From: an uncultured Rhodobiaceae bacterium | Lineage (GTDB): Bacteria > Pseudomonadota > Alphaproteobacteria > Parvibaculales > Parvibaculaceae | DNA length: 58,012 nucleotides | Assembly (NCBI GenBank): GCA_913057645.1 | Contig: CAJXOU010000010.1 | Coordinates: 1-58,012, forward strand | Direction of reading: 5' to 3' | Part shown: in pieces, positions 17,182 to 25,275 of the stretch | Numbering within the stretch: the stretch's first letter is position 1 | Layout of the letters: every line of letters begins with the position of its first letter | Notes under the pieces: model-generated | What the model saw: only the letters and a program-made list of their open reading frames with translations | Database searches by the model: none | Told to the model about the DNA's origin: nothing | Program-made: the position numbers and the translations under genes

Positions 17182-18084
17182 ATGAGCCTTCGGAACTCCC
17201 GACACCAATTCTTCGCAAGCGCGCTGCTCGCGACAGTGGCACTCACCCTGCCCGCTCACGCAGAGGAACCCCGCATCGTCAGCGTCGGCGGCTCGACCAC
17301 CGAGATCGTCTACGCGCTCAGCGCGGGCGACACTCTCGTCGGCGTGGATTCCACGAGCCTCTATCCGTCCGTCGCGACAGACCTTCCCGATATCGGCTAT
17401 GTCCGCCAGCTTTCGGCGGAAGGTCTTCTCTCGCTCACCCCCGACCTCATCCTGGCGGGCGCGGAAGCCGGGCCTCCCGCCGCGCTCCAGCAATCGGCCT
17501 CCGCCGGTGTCGAGATCGTGAAGCTCGAGGAAGGCTTCACCCCGGAAGACGTCTATGCGCATGTCGCGACCGTCGGCGCGGCGCTCGGCCGCGAGGACGA
17601 AGTCGCGGAGCTCGTCGAAACGCTGAAGGCCGATATCGGCCACGCGCTCGGCGAAGTTGCCGCCGTCTCGTCGAAGCCGCGCGTCCTCTTCATGCTGCAG
17701 GCCGGCCGCGGACCGATGCTCGTCTCGGGCAGGCACACGGCGGCCGACGCGATGATCGAGCTGGCGGGCGGCGTCAACGCCGTCACCGAGTTCGACGGCT
17801 ACAAGCCGTTCTCGCCGGAAGCGGCGACGGTCGCCGCGCCCGACATCATCCTGATGACGGACCAGACGGTCGAGGCGCTGGGCGGCGCGGAGAAGATTCT
17901 CACCGACGCCTCGCTCGCACCGACGCCCGCCGCGCGGAACGGCCGGCTCGTCACGATGGACGCGCTCTACCTCGCGGGCTTCGGACCGCGTCTCGGCCAT
18001 GCCATTCTCGATCTCGCCTCGAAGCTCCATCCGGAACACGACTTCACGCCGCTGCCCGAGCGGCCCTGGACGAAGGCGCAATGA
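17182..18084 (+). CDS. hmuT: Haem ABC transporter substrate-binding protein HmuT
   Basis: Periplasmic haem-binding protein of 300 residues that delivers haem to HmuUV. The signal peptide spans about residues 1-27 (ending LPAHAE). The cluster-A binding fold typical of vitamin B12/haem transporters is seen in PRIVSVGGSTTEIVYALSAG, DTLVGVDSTSLYPSVATDLP and LPDIGYVRQLSAEGLLSLTP. The tyrosine in SLYP and the following loop lie where the haem ligand is found in ShuT/PhuT. Its stop overlaps the hmuU start (ATGA at 18081-18084), so the two are translated together. Confidence 0.9.
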   Translation: MSLRNSRHQFFASALLATVALTLPAHAEEPRIVSVGGSTTEIVYALSAGDTLVGVDSTSLYPSVATDLPDIGYVRQLSAEGLLSLTPDLILAGAEAGPPAALQQSASAGVEIVKLEEGFTPEDVYAHVATVGAALGREDEVAELVETLKADIGHALGEVAAVSSKPRVLFMLQAGRGPMLVSGRHTAADAMIELAGGVNAVTEFDGYKPFSPEAATVAAPDIILMTDQTVEALGGAEKILTDASLAPTPAARNGRLVTMDALYLAGFGPRLGHAILDLASKLHPEHDFTPLPERPWTKAQ

Positions 18085-19136
18085 CCGACATCGCCGACCC
18101 GCGCGCGCACTCGGCGCGCTCTCTCAAATATCCCGCCATTCTCGGCGGGCTTGCGGCGCTGCTCGGTCTCGCCTTCGTCGTCTCGCTCGCGACGGGCGCG
18201 GTGCCGGTCAGCGTCGGCGACGTGGTCCGCTCGCTTCTCGGCATGGAGGTCGATCAGCGCACCGCCGCCGTCATCCAGATGATCCGGCTGCCGCGCGCCT
18301 TTCTCGCCGTCATCGTCGGCGCCGCACTGGCCGGCGCGGGCGCTGCCTTCCAGGGCCTCTTCCGCAATCCGCTGGCGGACCCGAGTCTGATCGGCGTTTC
18401 CGGCGGCGCGGCGCTCGGGGCCGTCGTCATCATCGTCTTCGGCGGTGCCGTGGCTGCCGTGCTTCCCTTTCTTGCATCGCCGCTGCTTCTGCCGCTTGCG
18501 GCGTTTGCGGGCGGCATCGGCGCGACCTTCGCCATTCAGGGCCTTGCCCAGTCGCGCGGCCAGGCGGCGACCGCGACGCTTCTGCTCGCGGGCATTGCCA
18601 TCAACGCGCTTACCTGGGCCTTCACCGGCGTTTCCATCTACATGGCGAACGACGCGCAGATCCGCGACTTCACCTTCTGGAGCATGGGAAGCCTCGCGTC
18701 CGGCGGCTGGCAGGAAGTCGGGATTGTCGTTGTCCCCATCGCCGCCGCGCTTGCCGTCATCCTCAGCCGTGCCCGCGCGCTCGACGCCATGCTGCTCGGC
18801 GAACGCGAGGCGCTTCATCTTGGCGTGCCCGTCCACCGCCTGAAGCACATCGTCATGATCGCCGCCGCGCTCGCCGTCAGTTCGGCCGTCGCGGTCAGCG
18901 GCGTCATCGCCTTTGTCGGCATCGTCGTGCCGCATGTCGTGCGCATGCTGGCCGGTCCCGATCACCGTATCGTGCTGCCGGGCTCCATTCTCGCGGGCGC
19001 CACGCTGCTTCTCGTCGCCGACGGTTTCGCGCGCGTCATCGTCGCGCCCAGCGAGCTGCCCATCGGTCTCGTCACGGCCGCCATCGGCAGTCCGTTCTTC
19101 CTCTGGCTTCTCATGCGCCGGAAGAAGTCGCTGTGA
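18081..19136 (+). CDS. hmuU: Haem ABC transporter permease HmuU
   Basis: A 351-residue inner-membrane permease of the FecCD/BtuC type, working as a dimer with HmuV. It has many hydrophobic helices (about 8-10), with family signatures LPRAFLAVIVGAALAGAGAA, FQGLFRNPLADPSLIGVSGG and AVAVSGVIAFVGIVVPHVVR followed by LAGPDHRIVLP. The start is the ATG at 18081 overlapping the hmuT stop; longer open frame upstream is only a shadow of hmuT. The final codons overlap the GTG start of hmuV. Confidence 0.93.
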   Translation: MTDIADPRAHSARSLKYPAILGGLAALLGLAFVVSLATGAVPVSVGDVVRSLLGMEVDQRTAAVIQMIRLPRAFLAVIVGAALAGAGAAFQGLFRNPLADPSLIGVSGGAALGAVVIIVFGGAVAAVLPFLASPLLLPLAAFAGGIGATFAIQGLAQSRGQAATATLLLAGIAINALTWAFTGVSIYMANDAQIRDFTFWSMGSLASGGWQEVGIVVVPIAAALAVILSRARALDAMLLGEREALHLGVPVHRLKHIVMIAAALAVSSAVAVSGVIAFVGIVVPHVVRMLAGPDHRIVLPGSILAGATLLLVADGFARVIVAPSELPIGLVTAAIGSPFFLWLLMRRKKSL

Positions 19137-19915
19137 TCCGCGCGACGGACATATCGGTCCTGGCGGGGCGCAAGCGTCTTCTCGACGGCGTGTCCGTTGC
19201 CGTGACGCCCGGCCGCGTCACCGCGCTGATCGGTCCGAACGGTGCGGGCAAGTCGACGCTCATTTCCGTTCTCGCGGGCGAGCGCCGTCCGGACGAAGGC
19301 GAGATCTTCTTCGAGAACGCGCGGCTCGACACCCGCTCGTCACTCGACATCGCGCGCCGCCGCGCCGTCCTCCTGCAGGAATCCTCTCTCGACTTCGCCT
19401 TCACCGCCGAGGAGGTGATCGAACTTGGCCGCCTCCCCTTCGCGGGCACCGAGGCGCAGTTCGACGACCGCGCGGCCGTCGCCGCTGCCGCCCGCATGAC
19501 GGGCGTCGGCGGTTTCCTCGGCCGCTCCTACCAGACGCTTTCGGGCGGCGAGAAGCAGCGCATCCAGTTCGCCCGCGCCATCGCGCAGATCTGGCGGAAC
19601 CGTCAGTGGACGGATCGTTCGCCGCGCTACCTGCTGCTCGATGAGCCGACCTCCGCGCTCGACCTCCGCCACCAGCGCATGGTGCTCGACGTCGCCCGCG
19701 CGCTGGCCGATGACGGCGTCGGCGTGATCGCCGCGATCCACGACCTGAACCTCGCCGCGGCCTATGCGGACGACGCCGTTCTGCTGCGCGGCGGCCGCCT
19801 CGTCGCCTCGGGTCCCGTCGAAAGCGTGATGACGGAAGCCGAACTCGGCGCCTGTTTCGAGGTCGAGGTCGAAATCCTCACCCGCGAGAACGGTCAGCGC
19901 GCGATCCTCGTCTGA
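19133..19915 (+). CDS. hmuV: Haem ABC transporter ATP-binding protein HmuV
   Basis: A 260-residue cytoplasmic ATPase. Walker A GPNGAGKST, Q-loop LLQESSLDFAFTAEEVIELG, signature LSGGEKQRIQFARAI, Walker B YLLLDEPTSALDLRHQ and switch HDLNLAAAYAD are all present. The insertion ...AQIWRNRQWTDRSPRYLLLD before Walker B is a known HmuV trait. The start is a GTG at 19133 that overlaps the hmuU stop; no ATG is near. It is the last gene of the haem operon. Confidence 0.92.
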   Translation: MIRATDISVLAGRKRLLDGVSVAVTPGRVTALIGPNGAGKSTLISVLAGERRPDEGEIFFENARLDTRSSLDIARRRAVLLQESSLDFAFTAEEVIELGRLPFAGTEAQFDDRAAVAAAARMTGVGGFLGRSYQTLSGGEKQRIQFARAIAQIWRNRQWTDRSPRYLLLDEPTSALDLRHQRMVLDVARALADDGVGVIAAIHDLNLAAAYADDAVLLRGGRLVASGPVESVMTEAELGACFEVEVEILTRENGQRAILV

Positions 19916-20005
19916 CTTATCCCCGTTTCCGGGTGCCGGCTGGTCGGGGCAGCGAGTCGCTCGTCGCGCGGAGACGGTTTATCCCCGCCGCCCGTGACGC
20001 AAAAA

Positions 20006-20030
20006 CCGGGGACAAGTTTCCCGTCCCCGG
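20006..20030 (-). terminator. Rho-independent terminator for fbpA
   Basis: The stem CCGGGGAC/GTCCCCGG surrounds a 9-nt loop. On the minus strand it is followed directly by TTTTTGCG (20005-20001), the ideal intrinsic terminator layout. It lies about 65 bp beyond the fbpA stop. Confidence 0.85.
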
Positions 20031-20045
20031 CTGCGATCTTCATTT

Positions 20046-20074
20046 GTGACGTTTTGATGACAGTTCAGTGACAG
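20046..20074 (-). promoter_or_regulatory. Triple PHO-box-like direct repeat (copy 1)
   Basis: On the minus strand three heptamers, CTGTCAC, CTGTCAT and ACGTCAC, are spaced exactly 4 bp apart (TGAA and CAAA), an 11-bp period. This is the layout of PhoB and other OmpR-family response-regulator sites. It sits between the fbpA stop and its terminator, so no target gene is obvious. Related elements are at 41802-41830 and 53900-53928. Confidence 0.5.
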
Positions 20075-20092
20075 TCGCCGCAAAAGCGGGGA

Positions 20093-21118
20093 TTACTGCC
20101 ACCCGGCGCGGTCGAAAATGCGCACCGCTTCGGCCTGATTCACGCCAAGCGCGCTCGCGTTTATCTCGTCTTCCCTGAAGCCGTCCGTACCCGGAACGGG
20201 GGACGTCTCGCTCACGCCGGGAACCGCCGTGTATTCGTGGTTCTGCTCGGTGAAGGCAAGCTGCGCCCAGTCGCTCGTCAGGAACTCGATGAACCGGATC
20301 GCGTTCTCGCGGTTCGGCGCGTGCTTCAATACGCCCGCGCCGGAAATGTTCACATGCGTGCCGCGCCCGTCCTGGTTCGGAAAGATGAGGCCGACTTTTT
20401 CCGCCGCCGCGCGTGTGTCCGCGTCATCCGATCCGAGCATGCGTCCCACGTAGTAAGTGTTCACCAGCGAGATGCGGCATTCGCCCGCGCCCACGGCTTC
20501 GATGTTCGCCGTGTCGTTGCCCTGTGCGGGCCGCGCGAAATTCGCGACGACGCCTTTCGCCCAGTTCTCCGCCGCTTCCTTGCCTTCGTGTTCGATGATC
20601 GAGGCAAGCAGGGAGATGTTGTAGATATTGGACGAAGAGCGCATGCAGATGTCGCCCTTGTGCGACGGGTCCGCGAGGTCGTCATAGGTCTCGAGTTTCT
20701 CCGGACGTCCGTCCGCCTTCGTATAGATGATGATGCGCGCACGCTTCGAGAGACCGAACCAGAGTCCTTCCGGATGACGCAAATGGTCGGGAATCCGTTT
20801 CTCAAGAATGTCGGACTGCACCGGCGAAAACAGGTCCTTCTCTTCCGCGCGCCAGAGCCGTCCGGCATCGACCGTGATCAGAAGATCGGCGGGGCTGTAT
20901 TTTCCCTCGCGCTCGATCCGCGCGATCAGTTCGTCGCTGTCGCCCTCGATGAGGTTCACGGCGATCCCCGTCTCTTCCGTGAAGCGGTCGTAAAGCGAAA
21001 GGTCCGTGTCGTAGTGACGGGCTGAATAGATGTTGACCTCTTTCGTCTCCGCGCGCGCGGCGATCGCGACCGTTGCGCTCATGGCGATGACGAGGATGGC
21101 GGCAAGCAGACGGAACAT
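20093..21118 (-). CDS. fbpA: Fe(3+) ABC transporter substrate-binding protein (FbpA/FutA type)
   Basis: Periplasmic ferric-ion binding protein of 341 residues. A signal peptide (MFRLLAAILVIAMSATVAIA, then ARA) precedes the mature start KEVNIYSARHYDTDLSLYDR, the hallmark of FbpA/FutA proteins, with the tyrosine of SARHY among the iron ligands. The paired tyrosines NTYYVGRML near residue 220 are the conserved Fe ligands. RMLGSDDADTRAAAEKVGLI and the VNISGAGVLKHAPN segment are also typical. It is transcribed away from the permease gene, behind fbpC, with a Fur-like site in its upstream gap. Confidence 0.93.
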   Translation of the reverse strand: MFRLLAAILVIAMSATVAIAARAETKEVNIYSARHYDTDLSLYDRFTEETGIAVNLIEGDSDELIARIEREGKYSPADLLITVDAGRLWRAEEKDLFSPVQSDILEKRIPDHLRHPEGLWFGLSKRARIIIYTKADGRPEKLETYDDLADPSHKGDICMRSSSNIYNISLLASIIEHEGKEAAENWAKGVVANFARPAQGNDTANIEAVGAGECRISLVNTYYVGRMLGSDDADTRAAAEKVGLIFPNQDGRGTHVNISGAGVLKHAPNRENAIRFIEFLTSDWAQLAFTEQNHEYTAVPGVSETSPVPGTDGFREDEINASALGVNQAEAVRIFDRAGWQ

Positions 21119-21140
21119 GAGGGAATCCGGGGTTTTTTCT

Positions 21141-21155
21141 TGATAACGCTTTTCA
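21141..21155 (-). promoter_or_regulatory. Candidate Fur-type site upstream of fbpA
   Basis: TGATAACGCTTTTCA resembles the 7-1-7 Fur palindrome TGATAATNATTATCA at about 11-12 of 15 positions. It lies 23-37 bp before the fbpA start on the minus strand, in the 98-bp gap behind fbpC. This is a weaker match than the hemP site. Confidence 0.45.
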
Positions 21156-21216
21156 TTTGCACCCTAGCCGCGCGCAGGATGCTGCGCAAGGCCATGCAAA
21201 TGGGCATTCCGTCGCA

Positions 21217-22257
21217 TCAGGCTGAAAAGGCGAAGGTTCCTGCGGGATCGAAACGGACGGCGACGGACGCATCGACGGCAAGCCCGTCCAGCGCGGGCAC
21301 GCGGGCGCGCAGCGGCTCAAGCGCGCCGAAACTTTCGCTCATCAGCAGCACGAGCCAGTCGCGGCCGAGAAAGCGTATGTCGCCGATCCGGAAGTTGCTT
21401 TCCTTGCCGCTCGCCGGCGCGAGCGTCACCGCTTCCGGACGCACGATCACTTCGACCTTCGCGCCATTCGTGAAACCCGGCACGGGAACGGGACCGTAAG
21501 CCGTGATGGCCACACCGTCCTCGATGACGGCGGGAAACCGCTGCGCCTCGCCGAAGAGCGATGCGACGAGTGCGCTTGCCGGATTGGCATAGAGTTCTTC
21601 CGGCGTCGCGCATTGCGCAATACGGCCGCCTTCCATCACGGCGATGCGGTCGGCGATTTCCATTGCCTCCACGGGATCGTGCGTCACCACCAGCGTCACG
21701 ACCTCCGCCTCCTTCAGCGCGCGGCGCGCTTCCTCGCGCAAGGCGCGGCGGCGCGTGACATCGACGCTCGCGAAAGGTTCGTCGAGCAGCATGGCCGAGG
21801 GCGACGGCGCAAGCGCACGGGCAAGCGCGATGCGTTGCTGCTGTCCGCCTGACAGCGTGTGCGGATAGCGCGTCTCGAAGCCCGCGAGACCGACCGATGC
21901 GAGCCGTTCTGCGACGATGGCGCGGATCTCTTCCTTCGGCCGCTTCGCCAGTCCGAAGCCGATGTTCTCGGCAACCGTCAGATGCGGGAACAGCGCGTGG
22001 TCCTGAAACACCATGCCGAAGGAGCGCTTCTCCGGCGGCACGTCGCGGCCCGGCGTTGCGAGCACCGCGCCGCCGAGGTCGATGCTGCCTTCCTGCAATG
22101 TCTCGAGCCCCGCCGCGAGCCGCAGCAGCGTCGTCTTGCCGCTTCCCGACGGTCCGAGCAGGCACAGAATCTCTCCAGGCCGCGCCTCCAGCGTCACGCC
22201 GGAAAGCACCCGATGGTCGCCATAGCTGTGTCCGACGTTCCGGAACGCCAGGGACAT
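21217..22257 (-). CDS. fbpC: Fe(3+) ABC transporter ATP-binding protein FbpC
   Basis: A 346-residue ATPase of the FbpC/PotA subgroup. Walker A is GPSGSGKTT, the signature LSGGQQQRIALARALAPSPS, Walker B AMLLDEPFASVDVTRR and the switch VTHDPVEAME. The C-terminal half (about residues 240-346) is a TOBE regulatory domain with KVEVIVRPEAVTLAPASGKE. Start ATG at 22257 (MSLAFRNVGHSYGDHRVLSG). It is divergent from fbpB across a 95-bp gap that carries a GCAAA/TTTGC inverted repeat. Together with FbpA and FbpB it forms one iron importer. Confidence 0.92.
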   Translation of the reverse strand: MSLAFRNVGHSYGDHRVLSGVTLEARPGEILCLLGPSGSGKTTLLRLAAGLETLQEGSIDLGGAVLATPGRDVPPEKRSFGMVFQDHALFPHLTVAENIGFGLAKRPKEEIRAIVAERLASVGLAGFETRYPHTLSGGQQQRIALARALAPSPSAMLLDEPFASVDVTRRRALREEARRALKEAEVVTLVVTHDPVEAMEIADRIAVMEGGRIAQCATPEELYANPASALVASLFGEAQRFPAVIEDGVAITAYGPVPVPGFTNGAKVEVIVRPEAVTLAPASGKESNFRIGDIRFLGRDWLVLLMSESFGALEPLRARVPALDGLAVDASVAVRFDPAGTFAFSA

Positions 22258-22306
22258 GAAAACACCTCGCCGGGCAGGGACTTGACCAGTCTTCTGCAAA
22301 TGCGTA

Positions 22307-22321
22307 GCAAAATTACTTTGC
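22307..22321. promoter_or_regulatory. Inverted repeat operator candidate between fbpC and fbpB
   Basis: GCAAAATTACTTTGC is an inverted repeat with GCAAA and TTTGC arms, preceded by a second TGCAAATGC (22295-22303). Alphaproteobacterial Fur/Mur sites often carry TGCAAAT half-sites. The position between two divergent iron-transport genes supports a shared iron operator. Confidence 0.45.
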
Positions 22322-22352
22322 CGCCTCGCGCGGTATTTGTCACAACTGCGCC

Positions 22353-24068
22353 ATGTCAGTCACGGAAAAAGATCGGATCCCCCCCGTTCCCGCCTTCGGG
22401 GGCGCTGTCCGGCCGCGCCACGGCACGGGCTGGACCGTCGCAGCGCTCGCCGTCGCCGCCGTGCTGCTGCTTCCCTCTCTCACCGTGCTCTGGAGCCTCA
22501 CCGCGCCGCCAAGCGAGAACTGGGCGCATCTCGGCTCGACGGTGCTGCCCGGCTACATCCTCAACACGCTGAAGCTGATGGCGCTTGTGGCGATCATGAC
22601 CGCGATGATCGGCGTCGGCACGGCATGGCTCACCGTGACCTCGACCTTTCCAGGCCGCGCGATCCTGAGCTGGGCACTGGTGCTGCCCCTCGCGACGCCG
22701 GGCTACATCGTCGCCTACGTCTATACCGACCTTCTTTCGTTTGCGGGGCCGGTGCAGTCGGCGTTGCGCGGCGTGACGGGCTGGCACACGGGCGACTACT
22801 ACTTTCCACCGGTCCGTTCGCTGCCGGGTGCGGCGATCATGCTGAGCCTCGTTCTCTACCCATACGTCTATCTCCTTGCGCGAGCCACCTTTCAGCGGCA
22901 GTCGGCGGCGCTGTTCGACGCCGCGCGCAACCTCGGCGCAAAGCCGTGGCGCGCCTTTCTCCGCGTCGCGCTTCCCTGCGCACGTCCCGCGATCGCCGGC
23001 GGCCTCGCGCTGGTGCTGATGGAAACGATTTCCGATTTCGGCGTGGTCGATTATTTCGCCGTGCAGACGCTCACCACCGGCATCTTTCGCACCTGGTTCA
23101 GCCTCGGCGATCCGGTGTCGGCCGCGCAGATCGCCGCCTGGCTCTTCATCTTCGCCATTGCGCTCGTCTTCGCCGAGATGGCGAGCCGGCGGGGCCGTGT
23201 CGCCAATCCGCTGGCGCGCGACATGCCCTCGCGGCCGCGCCGTCTTGCCGGGCTTGCCGCCGCCGGTGCGCTTCTCGCCTGCGCCCTTCCCGTCCTTCTC
23301 GGCTTCGTCGTTCCCGCCGCCGTTCTGCTCCGCTATGCCGTTGTCGCAGGCGATCCGCTGCTCGGCCGCAACTTTCTCGACTTCGCGTGGAACAGTCTCA
23401 CCGTTGCCGCCATCGCCGCAGCCATTGCGACGGTCCTCGCGCTGCTTCTCGCCTATGGCGAGAGGCTGCATCCGACGCGGTTCAATCGCATTTCGATCCG
23501 TCTCGCGACCCTCGGCTATGCGCTGCCCGGCGCCATGATCGCCATCGGTATTCTCACTCTCTCGACCGATATCGATCGCCTGTTCGCCGACATGCTGAGC
23601 GACGGGCTCGGCGTGTCGCCCGGCCTGCTGCTCACCGGCTCCGTTGCCGGTCTTGTCTTTGCCTATGTCGCGCGGTTTCTCACTGCTGCCTACAATGCGG
23701 CTCATAGCGGTCTCGAGAAAATCCACCCGACGCTCGATGCCGCGGCGCGCAGCCTCGGTGCGGGGCCGCGCCGCGTGCTGGCGGCCGTTCACATTCCCCT
23801 GCTGCGCGGCGCGCTTGCGAGCGCCGCCCTCATCGTCTTCATCGACGTCATGAAAGAGTTGCCCGCGACACTGTTGCTGCGCCCTTTCAATTTCGAGACG
23901 CTGGCGACACGCACCTACCGTCTCGCTTCCGACGAGCGGCTGGCGGAAGCGAGTACGGCCGCTCTTGCCATCGTCGTCCTCGGCGTCATCCCGACGATCC
24001 TGCTCAGCCTTTCCATATCGCGGGGTGCGACCAGAGAAGCGCTCGCGCCGCCAAACACGGAAAAGTGA
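22353..24068 (+). CDS. fbpB: Fe(3+) ABC transporter permease FbpB
   Basis: A 571-residue inner-membrane permease made of two fused permease units with about 12 helices. Each half has an EAA-type cytoplasmic loop: FDAARNLGAKPWRAFLRVAL and LDAAARSLGAGPRRVLAAVH. The first helix follows a short cytoplasmic N terminus (VAALAVAAVLLLPSLTVLW region). Conserved family stretches include PGYIVAYVYTDLLSFAGPVQ and MKELPATLLLRPFNFETLAT. The gene is divergent from fbpC and fbpA, an unusual split of one transporter over both strands. Start ATG at 22353. Confidence 0.93.
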   Translation: MSVTEKDRIPPVPAFGGAVRPRHGTGWTVAALAVAAVLLLPSLTVLWSLTAPPSENWAHLGSTVLPGYILNTLKLMALVAIMTAMIGVGTAWLTVTSTFPGRAILSWALVLPLATPGYIVAYVYTDLLSFAGPVQSALRGVTGWHTGDYYFPPVRSLPGAAIMLSLVLYPYVYLLARATFQRQSAALFDAARNLGAKPWRAFLRVALPCARPAIAGGLALVLMETISDFGVVDYFAVQTLTTGIFRTWFSLGDPVSAAQIAAWLFIFAIALVFAEMASRRGRVANPLARDMPSRPRRLAGLAAAGALLACALPVLLGFVVPAAVLLRYAVVAGDPLLGRNFLDFAWNSLTVAAIAAAIATVLALLLAYGERLHPTRFNRISIRLATLGYALPGAMIAIGILTLSTDIDRLFADMLSDGLGVSPGLLLTGSVAGLVFAYVARFLTAAYNAAHSGLEKIHPTLDAAARSLGAGPRRVLAAVHIPLLRGALASAALIVFIDVMKELPATLLLRPFNFETLATRTYRLASDERLAEASTAALAIVVLGVIPTILLSLSISRGATREALAPPNTEK

Positions 24069-24204
24069 GCCGTCCAGCGTCTCGGAAACGCCGCTCTCGC
24101 CCGAATTCGGCGGACCCGCAGCGAAACTGACGTTATTGTCATAAAATCATCCGGCAAACTGGCGATTATCGTCCGTTTGCAACCGGTTTCATTCTGGAGT
24201 GTCC

Positions 24205-25263
24205 ATGCATCGGCTTGTTCTGGCCCTGGCAGCGAGCATCTGTTTCTCGGCACCCGCATGGGCGCAGGGGGAATCCCAGAACGTGATCGTGGCGCGCGCG
24301 GTGGCCGACCGTTTCGTCGATCCCGTGGAAGCGCTCGGCACGACCTTCTCCAATGAAAGCGTCGTCATCACGGCAAGCGTTTCGGACAAGGTCACCGAGA
24401 TCCTTTTCGAAGACGGCCAGACCGTCGAGGAAGACGCCCTTCTCGTAGCGCTTCGCCGCGACGAACAGCGTGCCGCCCTCGCCGCCGCCGAAGCGGTGCT
24501 GGCGGAACGCCGCACCGCCTATCAGCGGGCAAAGGAACTCGAAAGCCGGCAATATACGACGACGGCACAACTCGAGGAGCGTCTCTCGGCACTTCGTGAA
24601 GCCGAAGCCAACCGCGATGGCGCCGCCGCGCGTCTCGCCGACCGCGAAATCCGCGCGCCCTTCGAAGGCGTCGTCGGTCTGCGCAATATCAGCGTCGGGA
24701 CATTGGTGACGCCGGGCGACACCATCACGACGCTCGACGATCTTGACCCCATCAAGCTCGACTTCACGGTACCCGCCGCCTATCTCTCGACGATCAGACC
24801 CGGCCTCGAGATCGTCGCGACGACCACAGCCTTGCCCGATATCGAGTTTCGCGGCGAGGTGCACAGCGTTTCGACACAGGTCGACCGCATCACACGCTCG
24901 ATCACCGCGCGCGCCCTGATCGGCAATCCGGACCATGCGCTGAAGCCGGGCCTGCTCATGACCGTGCAGCTTTTGAAGAACCCTCGCAGCGCCATCGTCA
25001 TTCCGGAGGAGGCTCTTGTCCCCGTCGGCGAAACCAACTCCGTCTTCCTCATCGAAGGCGACACGGCAATACGGCGCGAGGTCGAGATCGGCGCGCGACG
25101 GCCCGGAGATGTTGAGATTCTGAGCGGTCTCCAGGAAGGCGACCTTGTCGTCACGCATGGCACGATGCGGCTTCGCGACGGACAATCGGTCAATATCGTC
25201 AAGGAACAGAAGGCAGGCCGTACCATCGGGCGGCTGATCGACGAAACCTCGACCGTTCGATAG
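24205..25263 (+). CDS. RND efflux periplasmic adaptor (membrane fusion protein)
   Basis: A 352-residue HlyD-like adaptor linking an RND pump to an outer-membrane channel. A signal peptide (MHRLVLALAASICFSAPAWA) starts at the ATG at 24205, preceded by TCTGGAG; a GTG two codons earlier is possible. The order is: lipoyl half (VTEILFEDGQTVEEDALLVA), alpha-helical hairpin (about residues 90-135), second lipoyl half (ADREIRAPFEGVVGLRNISV) and beta-barrel (LDFTVPAAYLSTIRPGLEIV). It is 12 bp ahead of the RND pump gene. No outer-membrane TolC-like gene is nearby. Confidence 0.9.
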   Translation: MHRLVLALAASICFSAPAWAQGESQNVIVARAVADRFVDPVEALGTTFSNESVVITASVSDKVTEILFEDGQTVEEDALLVALRRDEQRAALAAAEAVLAERRTAYQRAKELESRQYTTTAQLEERLSALREAEANRDGAAARLADREIRAPFEGVVGLRNISVGTLVTPGDTITTLDDLDPIKLDFTVPAAYLSTIRPGLEIVATTTALPDIEFRGEVHSVSTQVDRITRSITARALIGNPDHALKPGLLMTVQLLKNPRSAIVIPEEALVPVGETNSVFLIEGDTAIRREVEIGARRPGDVEILSGLQEGDLVVTHGTMRLRDGQSVNIVKEQKAGRTIGRLIDETSTVR

Positions 25264-25275
25264 GAGAGGAAGCGG

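Noticed and set aside
19979-20095. TTATCCCC motifs as DnaA boxes or a replication origin
   Set aside because: DnaA boxes need TTATNCACA. These read TTATCCCCG, occur singly, and lack an AT-rich unwinding region or dnaA/parAB neighbours.
24120-24165. A fourth PHO-like repeat before the first RND adaptor (TGACGTTATTGTCATAAAATCA)
   Set aside because: The TGTCA-like parts are not in the 11-bp register seen in the three accepted copies.
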